Below are positions 7,940 to 16,264 of a DNA stretch of 59,241 nucleotides, in pieces. Numbering within the stretch: the stretch's first letter is position 1; each line of letters begins with the position of its first letter. A program made the position numbers and the translations under genes. Under the pieces are notes generated by a model. It was not told the origin of the DNA. It did no database searches and was given only the letters and a program-made list of their open reading frames with translations. Origin of the DNA: Streptomyces sp. WZ.A104 (lineage in GTDB: Bacteria > Actinomycetota > Actinomycetes > Streptomycetales > Streptomycetaceae); NCBI RefSeq assembly GCF_002382885.1, contig NZ_NWVL01000052.1:1-59241 (forward strand), given 5' to 3'.

Positions 7940-10093
7940 ATGAACGCGCCGTACGACGGTGACCGCGGGCAGGGCGCGGGCGGAGCGGCTGCTCCGGGCG
8001 AGCCTCCGGTTCCTCCGGACGCGGGCTGGGACGGCTCGGTGGAGCCTGACCCGTACCTCCAGCACGCCTACGAGGACGACCCCTACCGCGCCCACGGCCT
8101 GGCCGCCCAGGACCCGGTGGGCGAGGCGCTGTACGACCGCGCCGCGCACCCACCGCCGCCTCCCGGCACCTACCAGGAGCCGGGGCCGCTCTACCAGCAG
8201 CCGCCCGCCGCCCCGCACGCCCCCGACCCGCGCATCTGGGCCCAGACCCCGCCGCCCGAGCCCGCGGGCCCCTCCCGGCACCTCCCCTATGGCGACCGGC
8301 CGGCGACCACGCAGTTCGTCGGCGTCGACGACCTGGTCACCCAGGCGTCGGACGACCGCCAGGAGCCGGACGCGTTCGCCCATCTCTTCCGGGACCAGGA
8401 GGGGTCGGGCAAGCCTGCGGGCCCGCCCGAGCCTGCTCCCGCACCCGCGCCCGCCAAGGGCGGCGGCAAGGTATCCGGTCTCCTCAAGTCCAGCGCGGTC
8501 ATGGCGGCGGGCACGCTCGTCTCCCGGCTCACCGGATTCGTCCGGTCCCTGGTGATCACCGCCGCACTCGGCGCCGCACTGCTCGGCGACAGCTTCACCA
8601 TCGCGTACACCCTGCCGACGATGATCTACATCCTCACCGTCGGCGGCGGCCTCAACTCGGTCTTCGTCCCCCAGCTCGTCCGTGCCATGAAGGACGACGA
8701 GGACGGCGGTGAAGCCTTCGCGAACCGCCTGCTGACCCTGGTGATGATCGCGCTCGGCCTGATCGTCGCCGTCGCGGTCCTCGTCGCACCGGTGCTGATC
8801 CAACTGATGTCCAACACGATCGCCGACGACGTGGCCGCCAACAGCGTCGCCGTGACCTTCGCCCGGTACTGCCTGCCCACCATCTTCTTCATGGGTGTGC
8901 ACGTGGTGATGGGTCAGATCCTCAACGCTCGCGGCAAGTTCGGCGCGATGATGTGGACGCCGGTCCTCAACAACATCGTCATGATCATCACGTTCGGGCT
9001 CTTCATCTGGGTCTACGGCACCTCCGCCGAATCCCGGATGGGCGTCGACACCATCCCGCCGGAGGGCATCCGGCTGCTGGGCATCGGCACCCTGCTCGGT
9101 CTCGTCGTCCAGTCGCTGGCGATGATCCCCTACCTGCGCGAGACCGGCTTCCGCTTCCGCCCCCGATTCGACTGGAAGGGCCACGGGCTCGGCAAGACCG
9201 TCAAGCTGGCCAAGTGGACGGTCCTGTTCGTCCTGGCCAACCAGGCGGGCGTGCTGGTCGTCACCCAGCTCGCCACGGCCGCGGGCAAGCTCTCCGGCAA
9301 GGACGGCACCGGGTTCCTGGCCTACTCCAACGCCCAGCTGATCTGGGGCATGCCCCAGGCCATCATCACCGTCTCCGTCATGGCCGCACTGCTTCCCCGG
9401 ATCTCCCGTGCCGCCCACGACAACGACCCCGGTGCGGTCCGCGACGACATCTCGCAGGGGCTGCGCAACTCGGCTGTCGCCATCGTGCCGGTGGCCTTCA
9501 CGTTCCTCGCGCTCGGCCTGCCGATGTGCACCCTGCTCTACGCGTCCAGCGGCGCCGAAGCGGCCCGTTCCATGGGCTTCATCCTCATGGCGTTCGCCCT
9601 CGGTCTGATCCCGTACTCCGTGCAGTACGTCGTGCTCCGCGGGTTCTACGCCTACGAGGACACCCGCACCCCGTTCTACAACACCGTCATCGTGGCCGCC
9701 GTCAACGCAGCGGCCTCCGCCCTCTGTTACGTCGTCCTGCCCGCCCGTTGGGCCGTCGTGGGCATGGCCTTCTCCTACGGACTGGCCTACGCGGTCGGCG
9801 TGGGCGTCGCCTGGCGCCGACTGCGCACCCGGCTGGGCGGCGATCTGGACGGGGCGCACATCGTGCGGACCTACGCCCGCCTCTGCATGGCTGCGGTGCC
9901 CGCGGCCCTGATCGGCGGCGGTATCGGCTTCGCGATCCTCGAACTCCTCGGCAACGGCGCGCTCGGCTCGCTGGCCGCACTGATCTGCGGCGGTGTCCTC
10001 CTGATGGCCGTCTTCTTCGTCGCCGCGAAGAAGATGCGCATCGAAGAGGTCAACGGCCTGGTCGGCATGGTCCGGGGACGGCTCGGCCGCTGA
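7940..10093 (+). CDS. murJ: lipid II flippase MurJ (MviN)
   Basis: A 717-residue membrane protein that moves lipid II across the membrane for peptidoglycan synthesis. A cytoplasmic Pro/Gln-rich, probably disordered, N-terminus (about 1-170) precedes the MviN core, which begins SSAVMAAGTLVSRLTGFVRSL and has about 14 helices, including the charged motif RGFYAYEDTRTPFY. ATG 7940 has GAGGTAGGGG upstream and is preferred over a TTG at 7886 that overlaps the previous stop. In mycobacteria MviN carries a C-terminal pseudokinase; here this function is a separate gene downstream. Confidence 0.95.
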   Translation: MNAPYDGDRGQGAGGAAAPGEPPVPPDAGWDGSVEPDPYLQHAYEDDPYRAHGLAAQDPVGEALYDRAAHPPPPPGTYQEPGPLYQQPPAAPHAPDPRIWAQTPPPEPAGPSRHLPYGDRPATTQFVGVDDLVTQASDDRQEPDAFAHLFRDQEGSGKPAGPPEPAPAPAPAKGGGKVSGLLKSSAVMAAGTLVSRLTGFVRSLVITAALGAALLGDSFTIAYTLPTMIYILTVGGGLNSVFVPQLVRAMKDDEDGGEAFANRLLTLVMIALGLIVAVAVLVAPVLIQLMSNTIADDVAANSVAVTFARYCLPTIFFMGVHVVMGQILNARGKFGAMMWTPVLNNIVMIITFGLFIWVYGTSAESRMGVDTIPPEGIRLLGIGTLLGLVVQSLAMIPYLRETGFRFRPRFDWKGHGLGKTVKLAKWTVLFVLANQAGVLVVTQLATAAGKLSGKDGTGFLAYSNAQLIWGMPQAIITVSVMAALLPRISRAAHDNDPGAVRDDISQGLRNSAVAIVPVAFTFLALGLPMCTLLYASSGAEAARSMGFILMAFALGLIPYSVQYVVLRGFYAYEDTRTPFYNTVIVAAVNAAASALCYVVLPARWAVVGMAFSYGLAYAVGVGVAWRRLRTRLGGDLDGAHIVRTYARLCMAAVPAALIGGGIGFAILELLGNGALGSLAALICGGVLLMAVFFVAAKKMRIEEVNGLVGMVRGRLGR

Positions 10094-10222
10094 ATGAGCG
10101 CACGCCCGCACAACCATCGCCGGACTCCGCGTGTCGTGCATAGCGCCGGAGTGTGGGCACAATTGGCGTGACTGTGCAGAGCTGGCTGGCATCGCGCAAC
10201 GGATGGGGAGGCAGGAACGACG

Positions 10223-11956
10223 GTGGCGGAACGTAGCACGGCTGCCGTCGACGTGGCCGACAACAGTGGCGACAAGCCGCTGACCGCCAAGGCGGACGCG
10301 GCCACGACCGACGGGACGGCGCAAGCCGAGGACACCAAGGGCGCGAGCCCCGAGGACGCCGAGAACACGAACGGCGGGCGGCCGCTTTCCGAGGCCGTCC
10401 CGGCGTCGCCCGATCTGCACAGCGGTCACAAACTCGCCGGGCGCTACCGCTTGGAGGAGTGCGTCACCCGTCTGGACGGCTTCAGCAGCTGGCGTGCGGT
10501 CGACGAGAAACTCCGCCGCGCGGTGGGCGTCCACCTGCTTCCCGCAGACCATCCGCGAGCCCGCTCCGTGCTGGCCGCGGCACGCTCGTCGGCGCTGCTC
10601 GGCGACCCCCGCTTCGTGCAGGTCCTGGACGCCGTGGAGGAGAACGACCTCGTCTACGTCGTCCACGAGTGGCTCCCGGACGCCACCGAGCTCACCGCTC
10701 TGCTGGCCGCCGGGCCGATGGAGGCGCACGACGCCTACCAACTCGTCAACCAGCTCTCCCAGGCGATGGCCGCCGCCCACCGCGAGGGCCTGGCCCATCT
10801 GCGCCTCACCCCCGGCGCGGTGCTGCGCAGCTCAACCGGCCAGTACCGGATCCGCGGCCTGGCCGTGAACGCCGCCCTGCGCGGCATCACCGCCGAACAT
10901 CCGCTCCGCACGGACACCGAGGCGATCGGCGCCCTGCTGTACGCCGCGCTGACCCACCGCTGGCCGTACGAGAACGACGCCCACGGGCTCGCCGGACTGC
11001 CCAAGGGCCTGGGGCTCATCGCCCCGGACCAGGTCCGTGCCGGAGTCCACCGCGGCCTGTCGGAGCTCGCCATGCGTGCGCTCGCCAACGACGGCGCGAC
11101 CGCCTCCCGGCAGGAACCGCCCTGCACCACCCCGGACGAACTGGCCAGGGCGGTCGCGGCCATGCCGCGCATCCTTCCGCCGGAGCCCACGTTCACCGCA
11201 CCTCCCGCCTACCAGCGGACCACCTATCAGCAGGGCACATACGGGCGCCCGTCCTCCCACCCGTCCTCCGTCACCCAGCCCGTGATGCCGGTCCCTCCGC
11301 CCCCGCTGCAGAGCCGTGCCGGCCGAGCGCTCAAGTGGACCGTCTCGGCGCTCCTCATCGCCGCTCTGGGCCTCGGCAGCTGGCAACTCGCGGAGACCCT
11401 GCTCGACCGCAGGGGCAGCGCGGGGGACCCCCCTCCCACACAGGGCACTTCCGAGCCGGCCGACGACGGCAAGGGCAAGGCGGATCAGAAGCCTCTCGCC
11501 ATCAAGGACGCCGTCGAGTACTTCCCGGACGGGAAGGCACAGGACCCCGGCGATGTGGGCCTGACCCATGACGGCGACCCTGCGACCTACTGGCGTTCGA
11601 AGACCTTCGTGGACGGACCGCAGCTGGCCCCGTTCAAGCAGGGCATCGGGATCATGTACGAGATCGGGGCCGACCAGAAGGTCTCAGCGGCGTCCATCGG
11701 GCTCAAATTCACCGGGGAGCGCACCAGGATCGCGCTGTACGCCGCCGACTCCCTCTCGTCGTCGGCGCCTCTGAGCTCCATGAAGAAGATCGCCGACACG
11801 GAGACCACGGGCTCCACGGCGACCCTTGAGGCGAAGGAACCCGTCAGCACGCGGTTCGTCCTCGTCTGGATCACCGACGTGCCGAGGTCACCCGCCGACA
11901 GCTACAGCAGGGACGGATACAAGCAGGGTGTGACGGACGTCCAGTTCACTGGATGA
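10223..11956 (+). CDS. membrane pseudokinase of the MviN system
   Basis: A 577-residue protein. Residues about 1-65 are acidic and disordered; about 70-320 form a Ser/Thr-kinase-like fold (LAGRYRLEECVTR start, VYVVHEWL hinge). Catalytic residues are missing: the VAIK lysine is replaced (AVGVHLL), HRDxKxxN reads HREGLAHLRLTPGAVL, and DFG reads RGL. A helix at about 372-392 (WTVSALLIAALGLGSWQLA) leads to an extracytoplasmic discoidin-like domain (DPATYWRSKTF, SIGLKFTG, FVLVWITD). The mycobacterial counterpart, fused to MviN, is regulated by phosphorylation and binds FhaA; the same scaffolding role is inferred here. It follows murJ by 129 bases. Confidence 0.85.
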   Translation: MAERSTAAVDVADNSGDKPLTAKADAATTDGTAQAEDTKGASPEDAENTNGGRPLSEAVPASPDLHSGHKLAGRYRLEECVTRLDGFSSWRAVDEKLRRAVGVHLLPADHPRARSVLAAARSSALLGDPRFVQVLDAVEENDLVYVVHEWLPDATELTALLAAGPMEAHDAYQLVNQLSQAMAAAHREGLAHLRLTPGAVLRSSTGQYRIRGLAVNAALRGITAEHPLRTDTEAIGALLYAALTHRWPYENDAHGLAGLPKGLGLIAPDQVRAGVHRGLSELAMRALANDGATASRQEPPCTTPDELARAVAAMPRILPPEPTFTAPPAYQRTTYQQGTYGRPSSHPSSVTQPVMPVPPPPLQSRAGRALKWTVSALLIAALGLGSWQLAETLLDRRGSAGDPPPTQGTSEPADDGKGKADQKPLAIKDAVEYFPDGKAQDPGDVGLTHDGDPATYWRSKTFVDGPQLAPFKQGIGIMYEIGADQKVSAASIGLKFTGERTRIALYAADSLSSSAPLSSMKKIADTETTGSTATLEAKEPVSTRFVLVWITDVPRSPADSYSRDGYKQGVTDVQFTG

Positions 11957-11988
11957 CCCAGGGCAGATTCCGTATCGGCCCGGCTGTA

Positions 11989-12025
11989 CGGTGTTGAGCC
12001 GGGGGCCTCTCCGGGCTCAACACCG
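11989..12025. terminator. hairpin between pseudokinase and sigM
   Basis: Perfect 12-base arms (11989-12000 and 12014-12025) around a 13-base loop. It is 33 bases after the pseudokinase stop and 33 bases before the sigM start, so it probably ends the murJ transcript. It could also lie in the sigM leader. Confidence 0.6.
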
Positions 12026-12058
12026 CAGTCGGCATTCTGCACAGTTCGGGGGAGAGGA

Positions 12059-12778
12059 ATGGTCGCCGGACCCACAGATCCTGGATCGAGCGACGCGGAA
12101 CTGCTCGCCCGGCATGTCGCCGGTGACCCCGACGCCTTCGGTGAGCTCGTACGCCGCCACCGCGACCGCCTGTGGGCCGTGGCACTGCGCACCCTGGGCG
12201 ATCGGGAAGAGGCGGCCGACGCCGTCCAGGACGCTCTGGTCTCCGCCTTCCGGGCCGCCCATACCTTCCGGGGCCAGTCCGCCGTCACGACCTGGCTGCA
12301 CCGGATCACCGTCAACGCCTGCCTCGATCGGGTCCGCAAGGCGGCCTCCCGCAGGACGTCTCCCGTGGACGACGCCGAGCGTCTCGACCAGCTCCTGGAA
12401 CCCCATGAGTCGGCCGAGGCCCCCGCCGTGCGCCAGGACCTCCACCGCCAGCTCCAGGACGCCCTGGCCACACTGCCCGCCGAACAACGAGCCGCCCTCG
12501 TCCTCGTCGATATGCAGGGCTACCCCGTCGCGGAGGCCGCCAGCATCCTGGATGTGCCGTCCGGCACCGTGAAGAGCCGGTGCGCCCGGGGCCGGGCGAG
12601 ACTGGCCCCCCTGGTACGCCATCTACGCGGAGGGGCCGGGGAACAGGCCCCCGACGGGGACAGCGACGCCACCGGAAGGAACCGGACGCCCGGCCGATCC
12701 GTCCCACCGGCGTCGGGACCACGAGACGCAGGAACAAGCGATCCTGCCGCTGCGAAGGGAGGAGGTGGGCGCCCGTGA
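12059..12778 (+). CDS. sigM: ECF RNA polymerase sigma factor SigM
   Basis: A 239-residue ECF sigma factor with region 2 (AFGELVRRHRDRLWAVALR, GDREEAADAVQDALVSAFR, FRGQSAVTTWLHRITVNACLDR in parts) and region 4 (LPAEQRAALVLVDMQGYPVAEAASIL, GTVKSRCARGRARL in parts). A Gly/Pro-rich tail of about 55 residues follows. GGGGGAGAGG precedes ATG 12059. The stop overlaps the GTG of rsmA by four bases, a sign of translational coupling with its anti-sigma factor. This is the S. coelicolor sigM-rsmA arrangement beside trxBA; stress-related activation is inferred from that. Confidence 0.92.
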   Translation: MVAGPTDPGSSDAELLARHVAGDPDAFGELVRRHRDRLWAVALRTLGDREEAADAVQDALVSAFRAAHTFRGQSAVTTWLHRITVNACLDRVRKAASRRTSPVDDAERLDQLLEPHESAEAPAVRQDLHRQLQDALATLPAEQRAALVLVDMQGYPVAEAASILDVPSGTVKSRCARGRARLAPLVRHLRGGAGEQAPDGDSDATGRNRTPGRSVPPASGPRDAGTSDPAAAKGGGGRP

Positions 12779-13764
12779 CCCCCACGGCCGACACGGCTCA
12801 GCACCCGGAGGTCTTCGAGATCTCCGATCTCACCGAGGGACTGCTCTCCCCCTCCCGCGCCGAAGAAGTCCTCCGCCACATCGCGGGATGCGACCTCTGC
12901 GCGGAGGTACGGGACTCGCTCGACGAGATCCGCGGTCTGCTCGGAACCCTGCCGGACCCCGAGCCGATGCCCGAGGACGTCGCCACCCGCATCGACGCGG
13001 CACTCGCGGCCGAAGCTCGTCCTTCCGCACCCACCGTGGACGAGCCAGTCAATGTTTCACGTGAAACGGAGACTGGAGAGGCACGGGTCGGAGCAGCCGA
13101 AGCAGCAGGAACCGCAATCTCCCGGGGCGCATCCGTGGGCAGTGGTAGCGGCACATCCGCCCCGGACCGCCCCGCCGGCCGGCCCTCCGCCCTCACCGGC
13201 CCGGGCCGTCGGCCGGCCCGTCGCCGCCGCCGTGCCGCAATCCTCGGCACCGCGTTCGGCGCCGCGTTCGTCGGGATGAGCGTCTTCCTCCTCCAGTCCC
13301 TCGATCTGACTGGCGACTCCTCGCCGACGATGGCCGACAGAGGGGTCAGCGCGTCGGACAGCGGTGCGCACGCCTACACCGACGGCACGCTCGAAGCCCA
13401 GGTCCAGGACCTCATCGGCGACGAGGCGAGCCAGGCCAGCCCCGGGGTGAAGAAGGTGCCGCCGAACGCGGACACCAAGTCGACGGGCGAGGCCTTCAGT
13501 CCCGAATCCGAGATCTCCAAGAACCCGATGAAGGTCCCCGCCGTCGCCGTACCCCCGTGCGTCCAGCAGGCCACCGGCCGCACCACACCCGCCCTGGCCC
13601 TGGATGAGGGGACCTACCGGGGAACAGACGCCTATCTCGTCGTCCTTCCGCACACGAGCGACCCCTCACGCGTGGAGGCCTATGTCGTGGCCGCCTCCTG
13701 CGTGGACACCGCACCGGAGTCCACTGGGCAGCTGCTGCTCACGCGCGCCTACGACCGCCCCTGA
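12775..13764 (+). CDS. rsmA: anti-sigma factor RsmA
   Basis: A 329-residue membrane anti-sigma factor. The N-terminal cytoplasmic domain carries the HxxxCxxC motif (HIAGCDLC, about residues 36-43) of zinc or iron-sulfur anti-sigma factors; S. coelicolor RsmA is reported to bind a [2Fe-2S] cluster. A basic stretch (RRPARRRRRAA) precedes one transmembrane helix at about 160-180, and an extracytoplasmic C-terminal domain follows. GTG 12775 is preceded by GGGAGGAGG and overlaps the sigM stop. An exact parS site lies within the gene at 13054-13067 and is translated as VSRET in a linker, where such an insertion is tolerable. Confidence 0.9.
   Translation: MTPTADTAQHPEVFEISDLTEGLLSPSRAEEVLRHIAGCDLCAEVRDSLDEIRGLLGTLPDPEPMPEDVATRIDAALAAEARPSAPTVDEPVNVSRETETGEARVGAAEAAGTAISRGASVGSGSGTSAPDRPAGRPSALTGPGRRPARRRRRAAILGTAFGAAFVGMSVFLLQSLDLTGDSSPTMADRGVSASDSGAHAYTDGTLEAQVQDLIGDEASQASPGVKKVPPNADTKSTGEAFSPESEISKNPMKVPAVAVPPCVQQATGRTTPALALDEGTYRGTDAYLVVLPHTSDPSRVEAYVVAASCVDTAPESTGQLLLTRAYDRP
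13054..13067. promoter_or_regulatory. parS: parS site 3, inside rsmA
   Basis: An exact GTTTCACGTGAAAC within the rsmA coding sequence, read as V-S-R-E-T between the Cys motif and the transmembrane helix. No extended symmetry flanks it, unlike sites 1 and 2. Confidence 0.93.
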
Positions 13765-13782
13765 GGACCGCTACGGCACGGC

Positions 13783-13809
13783 GGGAATGCATCACCCGTA
13801 GGATCCGTT
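13783..13809 (+). promoter_or_regulatory. SigR-type promoter of trxBA
   Basis: GGGAAT (13783-13788), exactly 18 bases, then GTT (13807-13809). This matches the Streptomyces SigR consensus GGAAT-N18-GTT, known to drive trxBA under thiol oxidation. It lies 71 bases before the trxB start and just after the rsmA stop. Confidence 0.88.
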
Positions 13810-13879
13810 GGGTGGGGTGAGAGTCGTTGAACCGACCCCCGTAGGCAGTAGGCAGTCTGCAGAGACGAGGAAGAAACCC

Positions 13880-14851
13880 GTGAGCGACGTCCGTAATGTG
13901 ATCATCATCGGCTCCGGACCGGCCGGGTACACCGCCGCGCTGTACACCGCCCGCGCCGCGCTCAACCCGTTGGTCTTCGAGGGCGCCGTCACGGCTGGCG
14001 GTGCGCTGATGAACACCACCGACGTGGAGAACTTCCCCGGCTTCCAGGACGGCATCATGGGCCCCGAGCTCATGGACAACATGCGTGCCCAGGCCGAGCG
14101 TTTCGGCGCCGAGCTGGTCCCCGACGATGTGGTCGCGGTCGACCTCACCGGTGACATCAAGACCGTTACCGACACCGCGGGCACCGTCCACCGCGCCAAG
14201 TCCGTCATCGTGACGACCGGCTCCCAGCACCGCAAGCTCGGACTGCCCAACGAGGACGCCCTCTCCGGACGCGGTGTTTCCTGGTGCGCTACCTGCGACG
14301 GGTTCTTCTTCAAGGACCACGACATCGCCGTGGTCGGCGGCGGCGACACCGCGATGGAAGAGGCGACCTTCCTCTCCCGCTTCGCCAAGTCCGTCACGAT
14401 CGTCCACCGCCGCGACACCCTGCGCGCCTCCAAGGCAATGCAGGACCGGGCCTTCGCCGACCCGAAGATCAAGTTCGCCTGGGACAGCGAGGTCGCCGAG
14501 GTGAAGGGCGACCAGAAGCTCTCCGGTCTGACCCTGCGCAACACCAAGACCGGCGAGACGTCCGAGCTTCCCGTGACCGGCCTGTTCATCGCCGTCGGCC
14601 ATGACCCGCGCACCGAGCTCTTCAAGGGGCAGCTGGAGCTCGACGACGAGGGCTACCTGAAGGTCGAGGCGCCCTCCACCCGCACCAACCTGACCGGTGT
14701 CTTCGGTGCCGGAGACGTCGTCGACCACACCTACCGTCAGGCCATCACGGCAGCCGGTACAGGCTGCGCCGCCGCCCTGGACGCCGAACGTTTCCTGGCC
14801 GCCCTGGCCGACGCGGAGCCCGCCGAGCCGGAGAAGACCCCGGCCGTCTGA
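13880..14851 (+). CDS. trxB: thioredoxin-disulfide reductase
   Basis: A 323-residue FAD- and NADPH-dependent reductase that keeps thioredoxin reduced. Visible: FAD Rossmann motif IIIGSGPAGYTAALYTARA at about 8-26, redox-active CATC in WCATCDGFFF at about 138, NADPH motif VVGGGDTAMEEA, and the C-terminal FAD motif TGVFGAGDVVD. GTG 13880 (GAGGAAG upstream) places the Rossmann motif at the usual distance; an in-frame GTG at 13808 overlaps the promoter element. Co-transcribed with trxA 56 bases downstream and probably induced by oxidative stress. Confidence 0.96.
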   Translation: MSDVRNVIIIGSGPAGYTAALYTARAALNPLVFEGAVTAGGALMNTTDVENFPGFQDGIMGPELMDNMRAQAERFGAELVPDDVVAVDLTGDIKTVTDTAGTVHRAKSVIVTTGSQHRKLGLPNEDALSGRGVSWCATCDGFFFKDHDIAVVGGGDTAMEEATFLSRFAKSVTIVHRRDTLRASKAMQDRAFADPKIKFAWDSEVAEVKGDQKLSGLTLRNTKTGETSELPVTGLFIAVGHDPRTELFKGQLELDDEGYLKVEAPSTRTNLTGVFGAGDVVDHTYRQAITAAGTGCAAALDAERFLAALADAEPAEPEKTPAV

Positions 14852-14907
14852 ACTTCCTCATCTCACCCACCCCGAGAGACTCCCCCCGAGAGACTAAGGA
14901 GGCCGCC

Positions 14908-15240
14908 GTGGCCGGCGACCTGAAGCACGTTACGGACGACACCTTCGACGAGGTCGTCCTCAAGAGCGAGAAGCCCGTTCTGGTCGACTTCTGGGCCGCC
15001 TGGTGCGGTCCGTGCCGCCAGATCGCCCCCTCGCTGGAGGCGATCGCAGCCGAGCACGGCGACAAGATCGAAATCGTCAAGCTCAACATCGACGAGAACC
15101 CGGGGACCGCCGCCAAGTACGGCGTGATGTCCATCCCGACCCTGAACGTTTACCAGGGTGGCGAGGTCGCCAAGACCATCGTCGGTGCGAAGCCGAAGGC
15201 CGCGATCCTCCGCGACCTCGAAGGCTTCATCGGCCAGTAG
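14908..15240 (+). CDS. trxA: thioredoxin
   Basis: A 110-residue thioredoxin with the WCGPC active site (FWAAWCGPCRQIAPS, about 31-45) and the conserved cis-proline motif SIPTL. GTG 14908 follows a near-perfect AAGGAGG. It receives electrons from TrxB, encoded immediately upstream, and reduces protein disulfides in the cytoplasm. The transcript ends at the hairpin 15273-15309, whose 5' arm overlaps a parS site. Confidence 0.97.
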   Translation: MAGDLKHVTDDTFDEVVLKSEKPVLVDFWAAWCGPCRQIAPSLEAIAAEHGDKIEIVKLNIDENPGTAAKYGVMSIPTLNVYQGGEVAKTIVGAKPKAAILRDLEGFIGQ

Positions 15241-15261
15241 CGGTCTGCGCTCCGGCGCAAT

Positions 15262-15275
15262 GTTTCACGTGAAAC
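15262..15275. promoter_or_regulatory. parS: parS site 4, overlapping the trxA terminator
   Basis: An exact GTTTCACGTGAAAC 21 bases after the trxA stop. Its last three bases (AAC) are the first bases of the terminator's 5' arm. Confidence 0.94.
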
Positions 15276-15309
15276 GGGCCCACCCCCTTGATGAGGGGGT
15301 GGGCCCGTT
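15273..15309. terminator. trxBA terminator, possibly bidirectional
   Basis: Perfect 15-base arms (15273-15287 and 15295-15309) around a 7-base loop. It lies between trxA and the convergent GNAT gene, whose stop is at 15345, so it can serve both transcripts. Confidence 0.92.
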
Positions 15310-15344
15310 CCGCATGTCAGAGGCAGAGGGAAAGCGGGCCCGGT

Positions 15345-15962
15345 TCAGAGTGGGCGCAGCGCGGGTTCCTTCTGGACCGCCCCCAGGAGCCGGTCCAGGG
15401 CCATCTCCACGTCCTCCTTCCAGGAGAGCGTCGTCCGCAGCTCCAGCCGCAGCCGCGGGTAGGCGGGGTGCGGCCGCACGGTCTTGAAGCCGACCGCCAG
15501 CAGATGGTCCGCGGGCAGCACACATGCGGTGTCCGTGGAGCGAGCGTTGCCGAACGCCTCGATGGCCTTGAAGCCCCGGCGCAGGACGTCCTTGGCCACG
15601 GTCTGCACCATGACGCGGCCGAGCCCCTGCCCCTGGTACTCGGGAATGATCAGACCGGTGATGAGCTGAACGGCGTCGGGGGAGACCGGGCTCGTAGGAA
15701 AGGCCGTCGAACGGGGGACGTAGGCGGGAGGGGCGTAGAGAACGAAGCCGACCGGCACGTCGTCCACATAGACCACCCGGCCGCAGGAGCCCCACTCCAG
15801 GAGGACCGCGGAGATCCAGGCTTCCTTCTCCAGCTCCGGCTTGCCCGCCTTTACCGCAGCTTCTCCACTGACCGGGTCAAGCTCCCAGAAGACGCACGAG
15901 TGGCAGCGCTCGGGGAGATCCGAAAGGTTGTCCAGGGTGAGTGGTACAAGCCGACGCCCCAT
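15345..15962 (-). CDS. GNAT family N-acetyltransferase
   Basis: A 205-residue acetyltransferase-like protein. The acetyl-CoA-binding motif A is visible as LITGLIIPEYQGQGLGRVMVQTV (Q/RxxGxG/A form: QGQGLG) near residue 115. An N-terminal SCVFWELDP with two cysteines nearby (CHSC) is typical of this actinobacterial subgroup. The substrate is unknown. It lies in the conserved position between trxA and parB in Streptomyces and converges with trxA. ATG 15962 lacks a strong ribosome binding site, and an overlapping small frame reaches into it from upstream. Confidence 0.85.
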   Translation of the reverse strand: MGRRLVPLTLDNLSDLPERCHSCVFWELDPVSGEAAVKAGKPELEKEAWISAVLLEWGSCGRVVYVDDVPVGFVLYAPPAYVPRSTAFPTSPVSPDAVQLITGLIIPEYQGQGLGRVMVQTVAKDVLRRGFKAIEAFGNARSTDTACVLPADHLLAVGFKTVRPHPAYPRLRLELRTTLSWKEDVEMALDRLLGAVQKEPALRPL

Positions 15963-16099
15963 GACGGCGATACCTCATTTCCTGCGCCCGCCGCAGCGCG
16001 TGCGGCTGCCAGCGCGCTCCGTTCCTGGAACAGGCTGCCGACGAACCCCCCGACGGCACCCAGGCCCAGTCCGACCGTGACAAGCCGACTGCGGCTCAC
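15851..16099 (-). CDS. possible small membrane protein overlapping the GNAT start
   Basis: From GTG 16099 an open frame of 82 codons begins VSRSRLVTVGLGLGAVGGFV, a basic start followed by a hydrophobic helix with good high-GC third positions. The frame overlaps the first 112 bases of the GNAT gene in another register, and this overlapping part looks like shadow coding. It may be a genuine small membrane protein with a different end, a decayed gene, or chance. Otherwise 15963-16202 holds only the presumed GNAT promoter. Confidence 0.25.
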   Translation of the reverse strand: MSRSRLVTVGLGLGAVGGFVGSLFQERSALAAARAAAGAGNEVSPSWGVGLYHSPWTTFRISPSAATRASSGSLTRSVEKLR

Positions 16100-16202
16100 T
16101 CTTCGCAAGGCCCCCGCCCTCCTCTGAGGTCGATCACCATGGATGCGCCATCCCAAACGCATCGTATCCACCCAGAGGTGATGCGGATACCGAGACAGGG
16201 CA

Positions 16203-16248
16203 AAGGGCGGGCCGTGTTCCGGTATGCACCGGCACACGGCCCGCCCTT
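16203..16248. terminator. terminator of parAB
   Basis: Perfect 15-base arms (16203-16217 and 16234-16248), with a further small inner stem (CCGGT/ACCGG). It begins 16 bases beyond the parB stop in the direction of transcription. Confidence 0.92.
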
Positions 16249-16264
16249 CAGAGAGCCCGTCGGC

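Noticed and set aside
5535..8153. 872-codon minus-strand frame over the DUF6049 gene
   Set aside because: Antisense shadow; the plus strand has a signal peptide, transmembrane helix and conserved position.
7619..10798. 1059-codon minus-strand frame over murJ
   Set aside because: Shadow of murJ and neighbours; Gly/His/Asp-rich with no motif or ribosome binding site.
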